NCBI RefSeq assembly: GCF_026616205.1
Contig: NZ_JANHGR010000002.1
Coordinates: 248,001-312,000, forward strand
DNA length: 64,000 nucleotides
DNA from: Halolamina litorea
GTDB lineage: Archaea > Halobacteriota > Halobacteria > Halobacteriales > Haloferacaceae
Direction: 5' to 3'
Made by a program: the position numbers and the translations under genes. This document shows, one piece after another, positions 15,566 to 23,084 of the stretch. Positions within the stretch are counted from its first letter, which is position 1, and the number at the start of each line of letters is the position of its first letter. The notes beneath the pieces were generated by a model. That model made no database searches. It was not told the DNA's origin and saw only the letters and a list, made by a program, of their open reading frames with translations.

Positions 15566-17728
15566 TCAGTCCGCGCTCGCCGCGGTCGTGCCGTCGTCGG
15601 CGCCGACCGAGGCCAGTTCGCCCTGCGAATCGAGGGCTTCCTCCAGCAGTTCGGCCACGTCGACGATCTCGAGGTCGTCCTCGAAGCCGCCGGTCTTGCG
15701 GCCGTCCTCGAACATCGTCGTACACATCGGGCAGGCAACGACGAACTTCTCGATCTCGCCGGCCGCGGCGGTGTCCTCGACGCCCTCGCGGAGGCGCTCC
15801 TCGCTGGGTTTGGGCTCGTCGTCGAACTCCATCCAGAGGCCGCCGCCGCCGCCGCCACAGCAGAACGAGTCGTCGCGGCTGCGGGGCATCTCGTGGAGCT
15901 CACAGCCCGTCGCCTCGATCAGGCTGCGGGGTGCCTCGTACTCGCCGTTGTACCGGCCGAGGTGACACGGGTCGTGATAGGTGACGGTGTAGTCGAGGTT
16001 CGCACCCGAGAGGTCGAGCCGGCCGGCGTCGACGAGGTCCGAGACGACCTGCGTCCAGTGGAACACGCCGATCTCGCCGTCGGCGTTCCACTCCTCGTCG
16101 TAGTCAAAGGGCATCACGGGGTCGTCGGCGAACTCCGCGAAGTCGAGTTCCGGGTACTCGTTCTTGATCGTGTTGAACGAGTGGGGGTCCGTACAGACGA
16201 TCTGGTCGAACTCACACTCCTCGAAGGACTCGACGTGGTGGCCCGCCAGTTCGAGGTAGAGGAACTCCTCGCCGGTCCGGCGGATGTCGTTGCCGTCGTA
16301 CTTCTCGTCGTCGAACAGGATGCCGAAGCTCACGTCGGCGGCCTCGAAGACCCGGGCCAGTGCCCGGGCGACCTTCTTGTTCCGGTCGTCGAAGCTCGGG
16401 TAGTCGCCGACGTACCAGAGGTAGTCGACTTCCTCCTCGCGGGCGTCGGTGACCTCGAAGTCGAGGTCGTCGGACCAGTCGCCGCGCTTGCGGTTGGGGT
16501 CGCCGAACGTGTTGCCCTTCTGCATCACGTCCTGATACACGTCCTGCATCTCGCTGTTCACTTGGCCGGTGTCGACGAGCTGGCGGTTCATCTTCGTGAA
16601 GCTCGTCAGGTGCTCGATGTCGACGGGGCAGGCGTCCATGCAGGCCATACAGGAGAGACAGGACTCCATCGTGCCCGCGTCGATGACCGACTCGCCGCCG
16701 TCGGCGACGATGTCGATCTCCTCGCCGCCGGCGTCGAGGTCCTCGCGGTAGCTCTTCAGGTCGAGGATCACGTCGCGCGGGTCGAGGTCCCGTCCGGAGG
16801 CGTTGGCCGGACAGACCGACGAACAGCGCCCACACTTCGTACAGGCGTCCTGATCCAGCGTCTCGCTCCAGGTGAAGGAGTCGATGGACTCGGCGCCAGT
16901 GTCGGCGTCGAGGTCCGCCGGAACCGAGGGGAGGCGGGCGCCTGCCTTGTCGTCGCTGACGACGACGTTGGCGAAACTGGAGATCATGTGGAACGGCTTG
17001 GCGTAGGGGACGAACGCCACGAAGCCGAACGCGATCAGCGAGTGGGACCACCAGCCCCACCAGTAGAGCGACTCGGCGCCGGCGGCGTCGATACCGACCG
17101 CTTGGACGACCATCCCGACGAAGTAGCCGACGAAGCTCACCGTCTCGAACTCGGGGAAGCCAGTCGCGCGGATGCGCAGGCCTTCGAGCACGTAGCCGCC
17201 GACGCCCAGCACGAACAGCGTCCAGACGAAGGCGTCGTCCTCCAGACTCGTGTGTTTGCCCCAGAGCCGGCCGTCACGCTCGCCGTAGCGCCGGTAGATG
17301 GCCATACCGACGCCGACGACGAACAGCAGCCCCATCGCGTCCATCACCAGCGAGTAGGCGAGGTAGAACTCCCCCTCGAAGAAGGAGGTGCCCATCACGG
17401 TGCGGTAGACGTCGATGTCGAACCCGAGGATGGTCGTCCCGATCAGCAGCGTGAGGAACCCCCAGAGGATGAAGGCGTGCATCACGCCGGCGTAGCGGTC
17501 GCGGTCGAACTGCTTGCGGTTCGAGAGCACCGTTCCGGCGGCGTCGACGACGCGGCCCGGCAGGTCGTCGAGCCGCGGGAACGGGTCCTCCTTGGCCCGC
17601 GCGTAGCGCTGGAAACGCTCGTAGACGCCGACGGCGAACACCAGGATCGCCGCCGCCGCGAGGAAGTAGAAGGCCGCCTTCCCCGTCGGCGATATCGTCC
17701 AGAACGTCTCGCGCGTCTGTGCGATCAT
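15566..17728 (-). CDS. Membrane Fe-S oxidoreductase (NarI-like + 2[4Fe-4S] + CCG domains), candidate ETF:quinone oxidoreductase
   Basis: 720 residues in three parts. Residues 1-260 hold about six membrane helices of NarI type with histidines placed for heme b (YAGVMHAFILWGF, WWSHSLIAFGF, KPFHMI). Residues about 290-375 carry two ferredoxin-like clusters (CTKCGRCSSVCP and CLSCMACMDACP). The C-terminal part has two CCG domains. The second is intact (YHDPCHLGRY, SFCCGGGGGG, ACPMCTTMF); the first has lost its cysteines (EKYDGNDIRR, CTDPHSFNTIKNEYP). This is the layout of HdrD-like/FadF-type proteins, several of which move electrons from ETF to menaquinone. A partner for the GcdH-type enzymes is inferred. 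Confidence 0.8.
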   Translation of the reverse strand: MIAQTRETFWTISPTGKAAFYFLAAAAILVFAVGVYERFQRYARAKEDPFPRLDDLPGRVVDAAGTVLSNRKQFDRDRYAGVMHAFILWGFLTLLIGTTILGFDIDVYRTVMGTSFFEGEFYLAYSLVMDAMGLLFVVGVGMAIYRRYGERDGRLWGKHTSLEDDAFVWTLFVLGVGGYVLEGLRIRATGFPEFETVSFVGYFVGMVVQAVGIDAAGAESLYWWGWWSHSLIAFGFVAFVPYAKPFHMISSFANVVVSDDKAGARLPSVPADLDADTGAESIDSFTWSETLDQDACTKCGRCSSVCPANASGRDLDPRDVILDLKSYREDLDAGGEEIDIVADGGESVIDAGTMESCLSCMACMDACPVDIEHLTSFTKMNRQLVDTGQVNSEMQDVYQDVMQKGNTFGDPNRKRGDWSDDLDFEVTDAREEEVDYLWYVGDYPSFDDRNKKVARALARVFEAADVSFGILFDDEKYDGNDIRRTGEEFLYLELAGHHVESFEECEFDQIVCTDPHSFNTIKNEYPELDFAEFADDPVMPFDYDEEWNADGEIGVFHWTQVVSDLVDAGRLDLSGANLDYTVTYHDPCHLGRYNGEYEAPRSLIEATGCELHEMPRSRDDSFCCGGGGGGLWMEFDDEPKPSEERLREGVEDTAAAGEIEKFVVACPMCTTMFEDGRKTGGFEDDLEIVDVAELLEEALDSQGELASVGADDGTTAASAD

Positions 17729-17824
17729 ACCTCAGTAGCTGCGCCGCCGCCGGCAAAATGCTGCCGACTGCCGACGACCGACAGCGGGCGAACGGTGAAG
17801 TGCTCGCCGGCCGACATCCGGGCC

Positions 17825-18373
17825 GTGCCCCTCCACCCCCGCCGCGCGGCCGCCCCGCTACTCGCCGCGCTGTTCCCGCTCCTCTGGCTCCTGAACCGCG
17901 AACGATCTCTCGGCGCGGCAGGGATCGCACCGGACCTCCTGCGCACCGCGCTCCTCGTCGTCGCCGCCGTCGTCGTCGCCGTCACGGTCGCCGCCGTTCT
18001 CACACCGCGACTCCCCGAGCCGTCGTCGCTCCCCGGCCCCCTCCGACCGATCGTCGCCCCCGCCGACGCCGTGCTGGCCATCGTCGGAACCCTCACGGCT
18101 GCACTCGGTCTGTTCGTCCTCCTCGGCATTCTCCTCCCGTCGCCGCTCGACCCCGTCGCCGTCGCTCTGGGCGTCCTGCTCGGCTGGCCGCTCTCCCTCA
18201 CGTGGAGCCTCACGGTGGTCGTCGGGAACGCCCTGCTCCCGGCGTCCGCGTACTTCCCCGCCGAACTGCTGGCCACCGTCCTCGGCACGGCCCTCTCGGC
18301 GCTGTGGCTGTTCGTGCTCGCTGGCTGGCTCGCCCGGCTCGTCGGTCGGGAGGCCGTTCAGAGGAACGTGTAG
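17825..18373 (+). CDS. Hypothetical polytopic membrane protein
   Basis: 182 residues with five or six predicted membrane spans: AAAPLLAALFPLLWLL, LLRTALLVVAAVVVAVTVAAVL, APADAVLAIVGTLTAALGLFVLLGILL, PVAVALGVLLGWPLSLTWSLTVVVGNALL, and ELLATVLGTALSALWLFVLAGWLA. No family recognised. The start is GTG 17825 (MPLHPRRAAAPL), giving a basic cytoplasmic N-terminus before the first span. GTG 17795 is an alternative. It overlaps the 3' end of the convergent biotin T-component gene by 16 bp and is divergent from the Fe-S oxidoreductase gene across 96 bp. Confidence 0.65.
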   Translation: MPLHPRRAAAPLLAALFPLLWLLNRERSLGAAGIAPDLLRTALLVVAAVVVAVTVAAVLTPRLPEPSSLPGPLRPIVAPADAVLAIVGTLTAALGLFVLLGILLPSPLDPVAVALGVLLGWPLSLTWSLTVVVGNALLPASAYFPAELLATVLGTALSALWLFVLAGWLARLVGREAVQRNV

Positions 18374-19062
18374 GCCGCCAACCCAACAGCCAGCGCCAGC
18401 GCCGGCGCGTCGACGCCGCCGACGGCCAGCCGGGGGAGCGTCGCGTTCCACGAGAAACAGCGCGCCGAGAGCGCCGTCGCCAGTCGGTCGGAACGGGCGA
18501 ACGCTCGCCGGAGTCCCGCGGCGCCGACGCTCGTGAGTCGCTCCTGCGTCGGCCGCTGGTCGCCGAGCCGCGCTTTCTCGGCGTCGCGGATCGCCGCGAG
18601 GTCCTGTCGGAGCAACGGGAGAAAGCGGAACACCAGCCCCACGCCGGCGCCGAGCAGCCGCCCCGGCTTCCCCGGGATCGCCCACTGGACCGCCGCGCGG
18701 GACTCCCGCGCCGACGTGGTCCGCACGCAGCCCGCGGCGACGGCGACGATCAGGAGGGTTCGATAGCTCGCCAACAGCGGATCGACGGCGGCCCCCAAAT
18801 CGATCCAGGGCGGCCCGAGCGTCACCAGTTCGAACAGCACCGCCGCGGCCAGCAGCGGGAGGAGGTAGCGGAAATCGTGGAGCACCGATCCGGGGTGGAG
18901 CCGTGCGCTCCAGAGCGCTGCGGCAGTCACGCCCGTCAGAACCGTCAGCCCACGCGGGTCGGTGTGGGCGAACGCTGCGGCGGCGAAGGCGAGTTGCACG
19001 CCGAGCTTGGTTCGCGGGTCGAGTCGGTGTGCGAGCGTGTCGCCAGGGGCGTAGCCGAGCAT
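18358..19062 (-). CDS. bioN: Energy-coupling factor transporter T component (CbiQ/BioN family)
   Basis: 234 residues with about five membrane helices (FAAAAFAHTDPRGLTVLTGVTAAALW, LLPLLAAAVLFELVTLG, YRTLLIVAVAAGCV, GAGVGLVFRFLPLLRQDL and the last span). The coupling helix region between residues 145 and 205 has FRFLPLLRQDLAAIRDAEKARLG and ALSARCFSWN, corresponding to the A-R-G motifs that touch the ATPase. It is the third gene of bioY-ATPase-T, starting 3 bp after the ATPase stop. With BioY as substrate-binding subunit, the transported vitamin is biotin. The gene name follows this context rather than sequence-specific marks. Confidence 0.83.
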   Translation of the reverse strand: MLGYAPGDTLAHRLDPRTKLGVQLAFAAAAFAHTDPRGLTVLTGVTAAALWSARLHPGSVLHDFRYLLPLLAAAVLFELVTLGPPWIDLGAAVDPLLASYRTLLIVAVAAGCVRTTSARESRAAVQWAIPGKPGRLLGAGVGLVFRFLPLLRQDLAAIRDAEKARLGDQRPTQERLTSVGAAGLRRAFARSDRLATALSARCFSWNATLPRLAVGGVDAPALALAVGLAAYTFL

Positions 19063-19065
19063 CGG

Positions 19066-19803
19066 TCAGGCCCGCTCGAAGCCGTCGGGCACGCGAATGC
19101 CGTACTCGGGGAGGTCGTCGACCGCCTCGGCCGGATCGGCGTCGACGACGACCACGCCGTCGTCGAGACAGACCACGCGCTCGGCGTCGCCCAGCAGGTC
19201 CCGGAGGTCGTGGGTGACGACGATCAGGCCGGTCCCGTCGGCGTGGAGGTCGCGCAGGCGGTCGAGCAGTCGGTCGCGCGCGGGTGCGTCGAGCCCGGTG
19301 AACGGCTCGTCCAGCACGAGATAGGCGGGCTCCATCGCCAGCGCGCCCGCCACCGCGAGGCGCTCGCGCTCGCCGCCCGAGAGCGTCTCGATCCGGTCGT
19401 CCTCGCGGCCGTCGAGGCCGACGGCCGAGAGCGCCCGTTCCGCCCGGCGGTCGATCTCGCCGTGGCCGAGGCCGAGGTTCTCCGGGCCGAAGCGTACGTC
19501 GCCGCCGACGGTCGCCGCGACGAACTGGTCGCGGGGGTCCTGAAACGCCATCCCGACGGTCGTGCGGGCTGCCACGGGGTCATCGCTCGCGTCGACGCCG
19601 TCGACGAGGACGCGGCCCGAGTCGGGTTCGAGCAGGCCGTTCAGGTGCCGGACGAGCGTCGACTTTCCGGAGCCGTTCGAGCCACAGAGCACGAGGAACT
19701 GGCCGTCCGGTACCGTGAGCGAGACGCCGTCGACGGCGGGGTCGGCGCGCTCGTCGCCATCGCCGTCGCCGTACCGGTGGGTCACCGAGTCGAGTTCGAG
19801 CAC
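19066..19803 (-). CDS. bioM: Energy-coupling factor ATPase (BioM/CbiO type)
   Basis: A 245-residue ABC ATPase: Walker A GSNGSGKST near residue 40, Q-loop FQDPRDQF, signature LSGGERERLAVAGAL, Walker B YLVLDEPF, D-loop TGLDAP and switch VTHDL. The Q-loop F-Q-D-P and closing VCLDDGVVVVD match the ECF CbiO/BioM group. GTG 19803 is chosen: it lies 1 nt after the bioY stop and gives MLELDSVTHRYG, the family's usual beginning. ATG 19836 would overlap bioY by 32 bp and add MFDRTKSARPD. It powers biotin uptake with BioY and the T component. Confidence 0.88.
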   Translation of the reverse strand: MLELDSVTHRYGDGDGDERADPAVDGVSLTVPDGQFLVLCGSNGSGKSTLVRHLNGLLEPDSGRVLVDGVDASDDPVAARTTVGMAFQDPRDQFVAATVGGDVRFGPENLGLGHGEIDRRAERALSAVGLDGREDDRIETLSGGERERLAVAGALAMEPAYLVLDEPFTGLDAPARDRLLDRLRDLHADGTGLIVVTHDLRDLLGDAERVVCLDDGVVVVDADPAEAVDDLPEYGIRVPDGFERA

Positions 19804-19804
19804 G

Positions 19805-20389
19805 TCAGGTCGCGCTGATTTCGTCCGATCGAACAATCCCCACGGCGGCGGCGACCTTCACCGCTTCAGCGGGAACGAACGCGAGGCCGGCGCCGACGAC
19901 GGCGGCGACGAGGCTCGTGTCGAGGTAGTACCAGTAGACCGGAACGCCGAAGCCGTAGATGACGACCACGCCGGCGGCCATCGCGCCCACCAGCCGCGCG
20001 AGCGAGGCGCCCTCGGGATCGACGAGGCCGTCGGTGCCGTGGATCAGCGCGCCGATCAGGGCGGCGGCGACGGGGTAGGAGAGCAGGTAGCCGCCCGTCG
20101 GGCCGAACAGTTGGCCGAGGCCGGCGGCGCCGCCCGAGAAGACGGGAGCGCCGAGCACGCCGGCCAGCAGGTAGAGCGCCATCGCGAAGCCGCCCCACGC
20201 CGGGCCGAGGAAGATGCCGGCGAGGAACACGCCGAGCACCTGTGCGGTGACCGGGACCGCGGGGTTCAGCGGGTTCGGGAACGAGACGAACGCGAACGCC
20301 CCCATCAGCGCCGCCAGCAGCGCCGCGCGGGCGAGGTTCGCGGCCACGTCGTCGCCGACGAGGTCCACGGAGTCGGATGCGGTTGCCAT
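19805..20389 (-). CDS. bioY: Biotin transporter BioY (ECF S component)
   Basis: 194 residues with six predicted helices and the BioY hallmarks: VSFPNPLNPAVPVTAQVLGVFLAGIFLGPAWG (the P-V-T-x-Q-x-x-x-v-x-l-aG block), ALYLLAGVLGAPVFSGG, and QLFGPTGGYLLSYPVAAALIG (G-P-T-G-G-Y). These residues form the biotin site. It is the first gene of the biotin uptake operon. The ATG lies 28 bp from a TATA-like element (CGTTAAGG on this strand), which sits inside a BirA-like palindrome, implying repression by biotin-loaded BirA. The start gives a short polar N-terminus MATASDSVDLVGDD before helix 1. Confidence 0.93.
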   Translation of the reverse strand: MATASDSVDLVGDDVAANLARAALLAALMGAFAFVSFPNPLNPAVPVTAQVLGVFLAGIFLGPAWGGFAMALYLLAGVLGAPVFSGGAAGLGQLFGPTGGYLLSYPVAAALIGALIHGTDGLVDPEGASLARLVGAMAAGVVVIYGFGVPVYWYYLDTSLVAAVVGAGLAFVPAEAVKVAAAVGIVRSDEISAT

Positions 20390-20403
20390 ACACGACCGTT
20401 CCC

Positions 20404-20431
20404 GTAAACCGACCTTAACGCTACGGTTTAC
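20404..20431 (-). promoter_or_regulatory. BirA-like operator overlapping the bioY promoter
   Basis: A perfect 8-bp inverted repeat GTAAACCG / CGGTTTAC is separated by 12 bp (equivalently GTAAACC-N14-GGTTTAC). The halves match the inner seven bases of the known BirA box TTGTAAACC...GGTTTACAA. The spacer contains the CTTAACG element (20414-20420) that reads as the TATA box of bioY on the minus strand, 28 bp from its ATG. Binding here would block the basal transcription factors. Confidence 0.8.
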
Positions 20432-20482
20432 AGATGGGCCCACCCACACCCTTATTCGGCCGTAGCCCCTCGTACCGGGCCG

Positions 20483-21145
20483 ATGGACGAGCAAACCGAG
20501 GAGCTACGGGACCTGTTCGTCGAGACCACCGGCGAGGAGTCGGTGACGGAGGGGCAGACCGCCGAGCGCGGCGACCTCGCCGACGCGACGACGCCCGAGG
20601 ACGCCGACGAACGGGTCCGCGAACTGATCGCCCGGATGCGTGAGCGCTACGCGTTCGAGTCGGGGCTGGATGACGAGGCGCTGGGCCGGGTCGTGACGGG
20701 CTTCTACGCCGACGAGAGCGACGCCGAGATCGCCGACGCGGTCGACGCGGACGAAGCGACGGTGTTCCTCGCCCGGGCCGACCTCCATCTGATCCGCGAT
20801 TCGGACCGCGACGCGCCGTTCCCGCTCGACGACCTCCGGGCGCTGATCGTCGACGACGTGCCCATGGACGAGCGGGCCGACCGCCTCGACGTTCGCGGAA
20901 GCGACGCTTCCGCGAGCCAGACAGAAGCGGACGCTTCTGTCGCTGCCGACGCCGAGGCGACCGTCGAACACTACTCACAGGTGGTCGAGGCCGACCGCCG
21001 TTCGACCCGCGCGAACGACCGCTTCACCGACGAGTTCGCCGACCTCCTCACCGACGCCGACCTCCGGGAGAGCCACACCGGCGACGCCCACCAGTCCGGG
21101 TTGGAGGAGGCCGCCGAGGACATCGAGACGAACACCCAACTGTAG
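20483..21145 (+). CDS. cmi4: Cmi4-like haloarchaeal protein (conditioned medium-induced protein 4)
   Basis: 220 residues, very acidic. The start MDEQTEELRDLFVETTGEESVTEGQ and the following ERGDL resemble the haloarchaeal proteins annotated conditioned medium-induced protein 4; the name reflects an expression screen and no biochemical role is known to me. Residues 60-110 have a helix-turn-helix look (DDEALGRVVTGFYADESDAEIADAVDADEATVFLARADLHL), as in some transcription or regulatory proteins. Residues 137-153 are encoded by two perfect DNA palindromes. The TATA-like CTTATTC (about 20450-20456) precedes the ATG by about 30 bp. Recognition is by recall, so moderate confidence in the name. Confidence 0.65.
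   Translation: MDEQTEELRDLFVETTGEESVTEGQTAERGDLADATTPEDADERVRELIARMRERYAFESGLDDEALGRVVTGFYADESDAEIADAVDADEATVFLARADLHLIRDSDRDAPFPLDDLRALIVDDVPMDERADRLDVRGSDASASQTEADASVAADAEATVEHYSQVVEADRRSTRANDRFTDEFADLLTDADLRESHTGDAHQSGLEEAAEDIETNTQL
20893..20941 (+). repeat. Two adjacent perfect palindromes inside the cmi4-like gene
   Basis: Palindrome 1: arms TCGCGGAAGC (20893-20902) and GCTTCCGCGA (20906-20915), 3-nt loop. Palindrome 2: arms GACAGAAGCG (20920-20929) and CGCTTCTGTC (20932-20941), 2-nt loop. They share a GAAGCG...CGCTTC core. They stay in frame and encode a Ser/Ala/Asp/Glu-rich linker between residues 137 and 153. Nothing else in the gene is palindromic to this degree. Confidence 0.9.
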
Positions 21146-21181
21146 CCGCTTTTCAAGTACGATGGCGGGACCAGCCCGCCC

Positions 21182-21895
21182 GTGTCCGACACCGTCGCCG
21201 CAAGCGACCTCGGCCGCGCCGCGTACTGCCCGCGACAGCTCTACTACGCCCGCAACCGCGACGACCGGGAGCCACCCGTCGAGGTGATCGAGCGCCGCGA
21301 AATCGCCTTCCGCTACCCCGACCTCCGCGGGGCGAGCGACGACGTACTCGGGGACCTCCCGCTCGCAGTTACCCCCGCGGAGTACCGCGAGAACCTCGAC
21401 CGCCTCGCCGCCGGCGACCTGTGGGGCCGACTCGTCGATCCCGCCGAGCGGAACGCGCTCCTGACGGGGAAGGACTGCCGCGGCGTCGCGCACAAACTGC
21501 TCGCCGGTAGCGACGCCGCCGGTTCGTCCCGGGGCGGCGCCGATCGGGCCGATGGCGACCCCCCGATACCCGTCCTCGTCTCCGGAGGTGTGCCGCCGCC
21601 CGAGGGCGTCTGGGAGCCACAGTCGGTTCGCGCGGTCGCGCTGGCGAAGGCGCTCGCGTGGGAGCGCGGCCGCGAGGTCCCCCGCGCCGTCGTCGAGTAC
21701 CCCGCGGTCGGCGTGGTCCGCTCGGTCCGTCTCACTGTTCGGAAGAAAGCCCGCTACCGCGAAACCCTCCGGACGGTCCGCAGCCTCGACGGCCCGCCCT
21801 CCCGCATCCACGATGACCAGAAGTGCGGCGCCTGTGAGTACCGGGACAGTTGCGGGACGAAAACGCGCTCGCTCAAGTCGCTGCTGGGGTTCTGA
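21182..21895 (+). CDS. Solitary Cas4-like protein with Fe-S cysteines, nuclease motif apparently lost
   Basis: 237 residues. The N-terminal RAAYCPRQLYYAR supplies one cysteine and the C-terminal KCGACEYRDSCG three more, the four-Cys Fe-S arrangement of Cas4/AddB-like RecB nucleases. Between them the usual E-x-K of the PD-(D/E)XK core should follow a strand. The best aligned segment reads PVLVSGGVPPPEGVW, without Glu or Lys. The helix VRAVALAKALAWERG and the strand VVEYPAVGVVRSVRL still fit. No cas genes or CRISPR array are in the window. The start is GTG 21182 (MSDTVAASDLGRAAYC). A DNA-binding or repair accessory is possible; loss of catalysis is an inference from eye alignment. Confidence 0.72.
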   Translation: MSDTVAASDLGRAAYCPRQLYYARNRDDREPPVEVIERREIAFRYPDLRGASDDVLGDLPLAVTPAEYRENLDRLAAGDLWGRLVDPAERNALLTGKDCRGVAHKLLAGSDAAGSSRGGADRADGDPPIPVLVSGGVPPPEGVWEPQSVRAVALAKALAWERGREVPRAVVEYPAVGVVRSVRLTVRKKARYRETLRTVRSLDGPPSRIHDDQKCGACEYRDSCGTKTRSLKSLLGF

Positions 21896-21902
21896 GCCTC
21901 GG

Positions 21903-22487
21903 TCAGTGCTCGTCGAGCCACGCCTCGACCTCGTCGGCGCCCTCACCGCGACGGTGAATCTCGCCGCTGCCGGGGTCGACGACGGTGCTCTCGCCGCCCG
22001 GGAGGACGCCGCCGTCGACGACGGCGCCGACGCCCTCGCGGATCGACTCGTCGAGGTCGTCGAGGTCCGTGACGTTCGCCTCGCCGCTGGGGTTCGCGCT
22101 GGTCGCGGTGATCGGCGCGAACTCCTCCAACAGGTCGAGTGCGAGGTCGTGGTCGGGGATGCGGATGCCGACGCGGTCCCGCCCGGCCGTGAGCACGTCC
22201 GGGACGTGGCCCTGCCGCTCGAGCACGACCGTCACCGGGCCGGGGAGGAACGCCCGCATGAACTCCTCCTCGCGTTCGGTGGCGACCACGTGTTCGAGCG
22301 CCGCGTCCACGTCGGGAACCGCCATCGAGAGCGGTTCGTCACGGGAGCGGCCCTTGAGGTCGTACACCCGCTCGACGGCGTCGGCGGCGATGGCGTCGGC
22401 GCCGAGGCCGTAGACGGTGTCGGTCGGGTAGACCGCCAGTTCGCCCATCGCGAGCATACTGGTGGCCTGAATCATGTCGTCGCGCAT
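21903..22487 (-). CDS. L-threonylcarbamoyladenylate synthase (Sua5/YrdC/YciO family)
   Basis: 194 residues. The YrdC domain spans the protein: VYPTDTVYGLGADA (the conserved P-T-x-T-x-Y-G-L), YDLKGRSRDEPLSMAV (K-x-R), FLPGPVTVVLERQG (P-G-P-x-T) and VGIRIPDHDLALDLL then ITATSANPSGEA (S-A-N-x-S-G). This is the enzyme that makes threonylcarbamoyl-AMP for the t6A modification of tRNAs reading ANN codons. It lacks the C-terminal Sua5 domain, so it is the YrdC-length form. The start at 22487 gives MRDDMIQATSM; the internal ATG at 22475 is possible. The Cas4-like gene ends 7 bp before its stop, tail to tail. Confidence 0.9.
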   Translation of the reverse strand: MRDDMIQATSMLAMGELAVYPTDTVYGLGADAIAADAVERVYDLKGRSRDEPLSMAVPDVDAALEHVVATEREEEFMRAFLPGPVTVVLERQGHVPDVLTAGRDRVGIRIPDHDLALDLLEEFAPITATSANPSGEANVTDLDDLDESIREGVGAVVDGGVLPGGESTVVDPGSGEIHRRGEGADEVEAWLDEH

Positions 22488-22580
22488 ACCCGGGCTGGGT
22501 GACGCGGGCGAAAAAAGCGCGCGGTCGGAGCCGGAACCGGCGACCCACCGACGCGGTTGACAGTCACCGCGTCGTCGGTC

Positions 22581-23084
22581 CTACAGCTCGTCGAGCGCAG
22601 CCTCGATCTCGTCGTAGTCGGGGAAGTCGGGCCACTCGGTGGCGACCCAGGCGTACTGGATCGTCCGGTCCCCGTCGATCAGGAAGACGGCGGGTCGGTG
22701 CTCGGTGATCCCGGCCATCCCGTCGAGGTCGTGTTCGATCCCGTACTGCTCGGCGACGCCGGCGCCGGGGTCGGAGAACAGTCGCGCGTCGACGCCACGC
22801 TCGTCGAGGAGGGTGGCGTGTTCGTACGGCGTCGAGATCGACAGGCCGACCACGTCGAGGTCGTCGGTCCAGCCGCGGTCGTCGATCTCGTTCCAGACGT
22901 AGGTGGCCGGGAACGCGCCGTCCATCGGGTGGGCGACCAGCAGCACCGGCCCGTCGTCGGTCAGGGAGGCGAGCGAGCGGTCCTCCCAGAACTCCTCGTT
23001 AACGAGCGGGCGGGTGAAGTCGGGCGCGGTCTCGCCGACGTCGGGGTGGTCGGCTGCGGGCAGGTCGACGACGTCGAACTCCAT
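22581..23084 (-). CDS. Redoxin/peroxiredoxin-fold protein without any cysteine
   Basis: 167 residues, AhpC/TSA-like fold: GETAPDFTRPLVN at the start, LLVAHPMDGAFPATYVWNEI at the active-site helix, LDVVGLSISTPYEHATLLDERG, and PAVFLIDGDRTIQYAWV before the end. The peroxidatic Cys of P-x3-(T/S)-x2-C is replaced: the segment reads MDGAFPATYVW, and there is no Cys anywhere. It cannot act as a normal peroxiredoxin. It overlaps the glutaredoxin-like gene upstream by one base (stop/start), so the two are probably co-translated. It may have a binding or scaffolding role, or use a different residue. Confidence 0.78.
   Translation of the reverse strand: MEFDVVDLPAADHPDVGETAPDFTRPLVNEEFWEDRSLASLTDDGPVLLVAHPMDGAFPATYVWNEIDDRGWTDDLDVVGLSISTPYEHATLLDERGVDARLFSDPGAGVAEQYGIEHDLDGMAGITEHRPAVFLIDGDRTIQYAWVATEWPDFPDYDEIEAALDEL

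Noticed and set aside
15356-17824. Upstream part of a 1005-codon plus-strand frame
   Set aside because: Antisense to the Fe-S oxidoreductase. Only the last 182 codons (from 17825) look like a real membrane protein.
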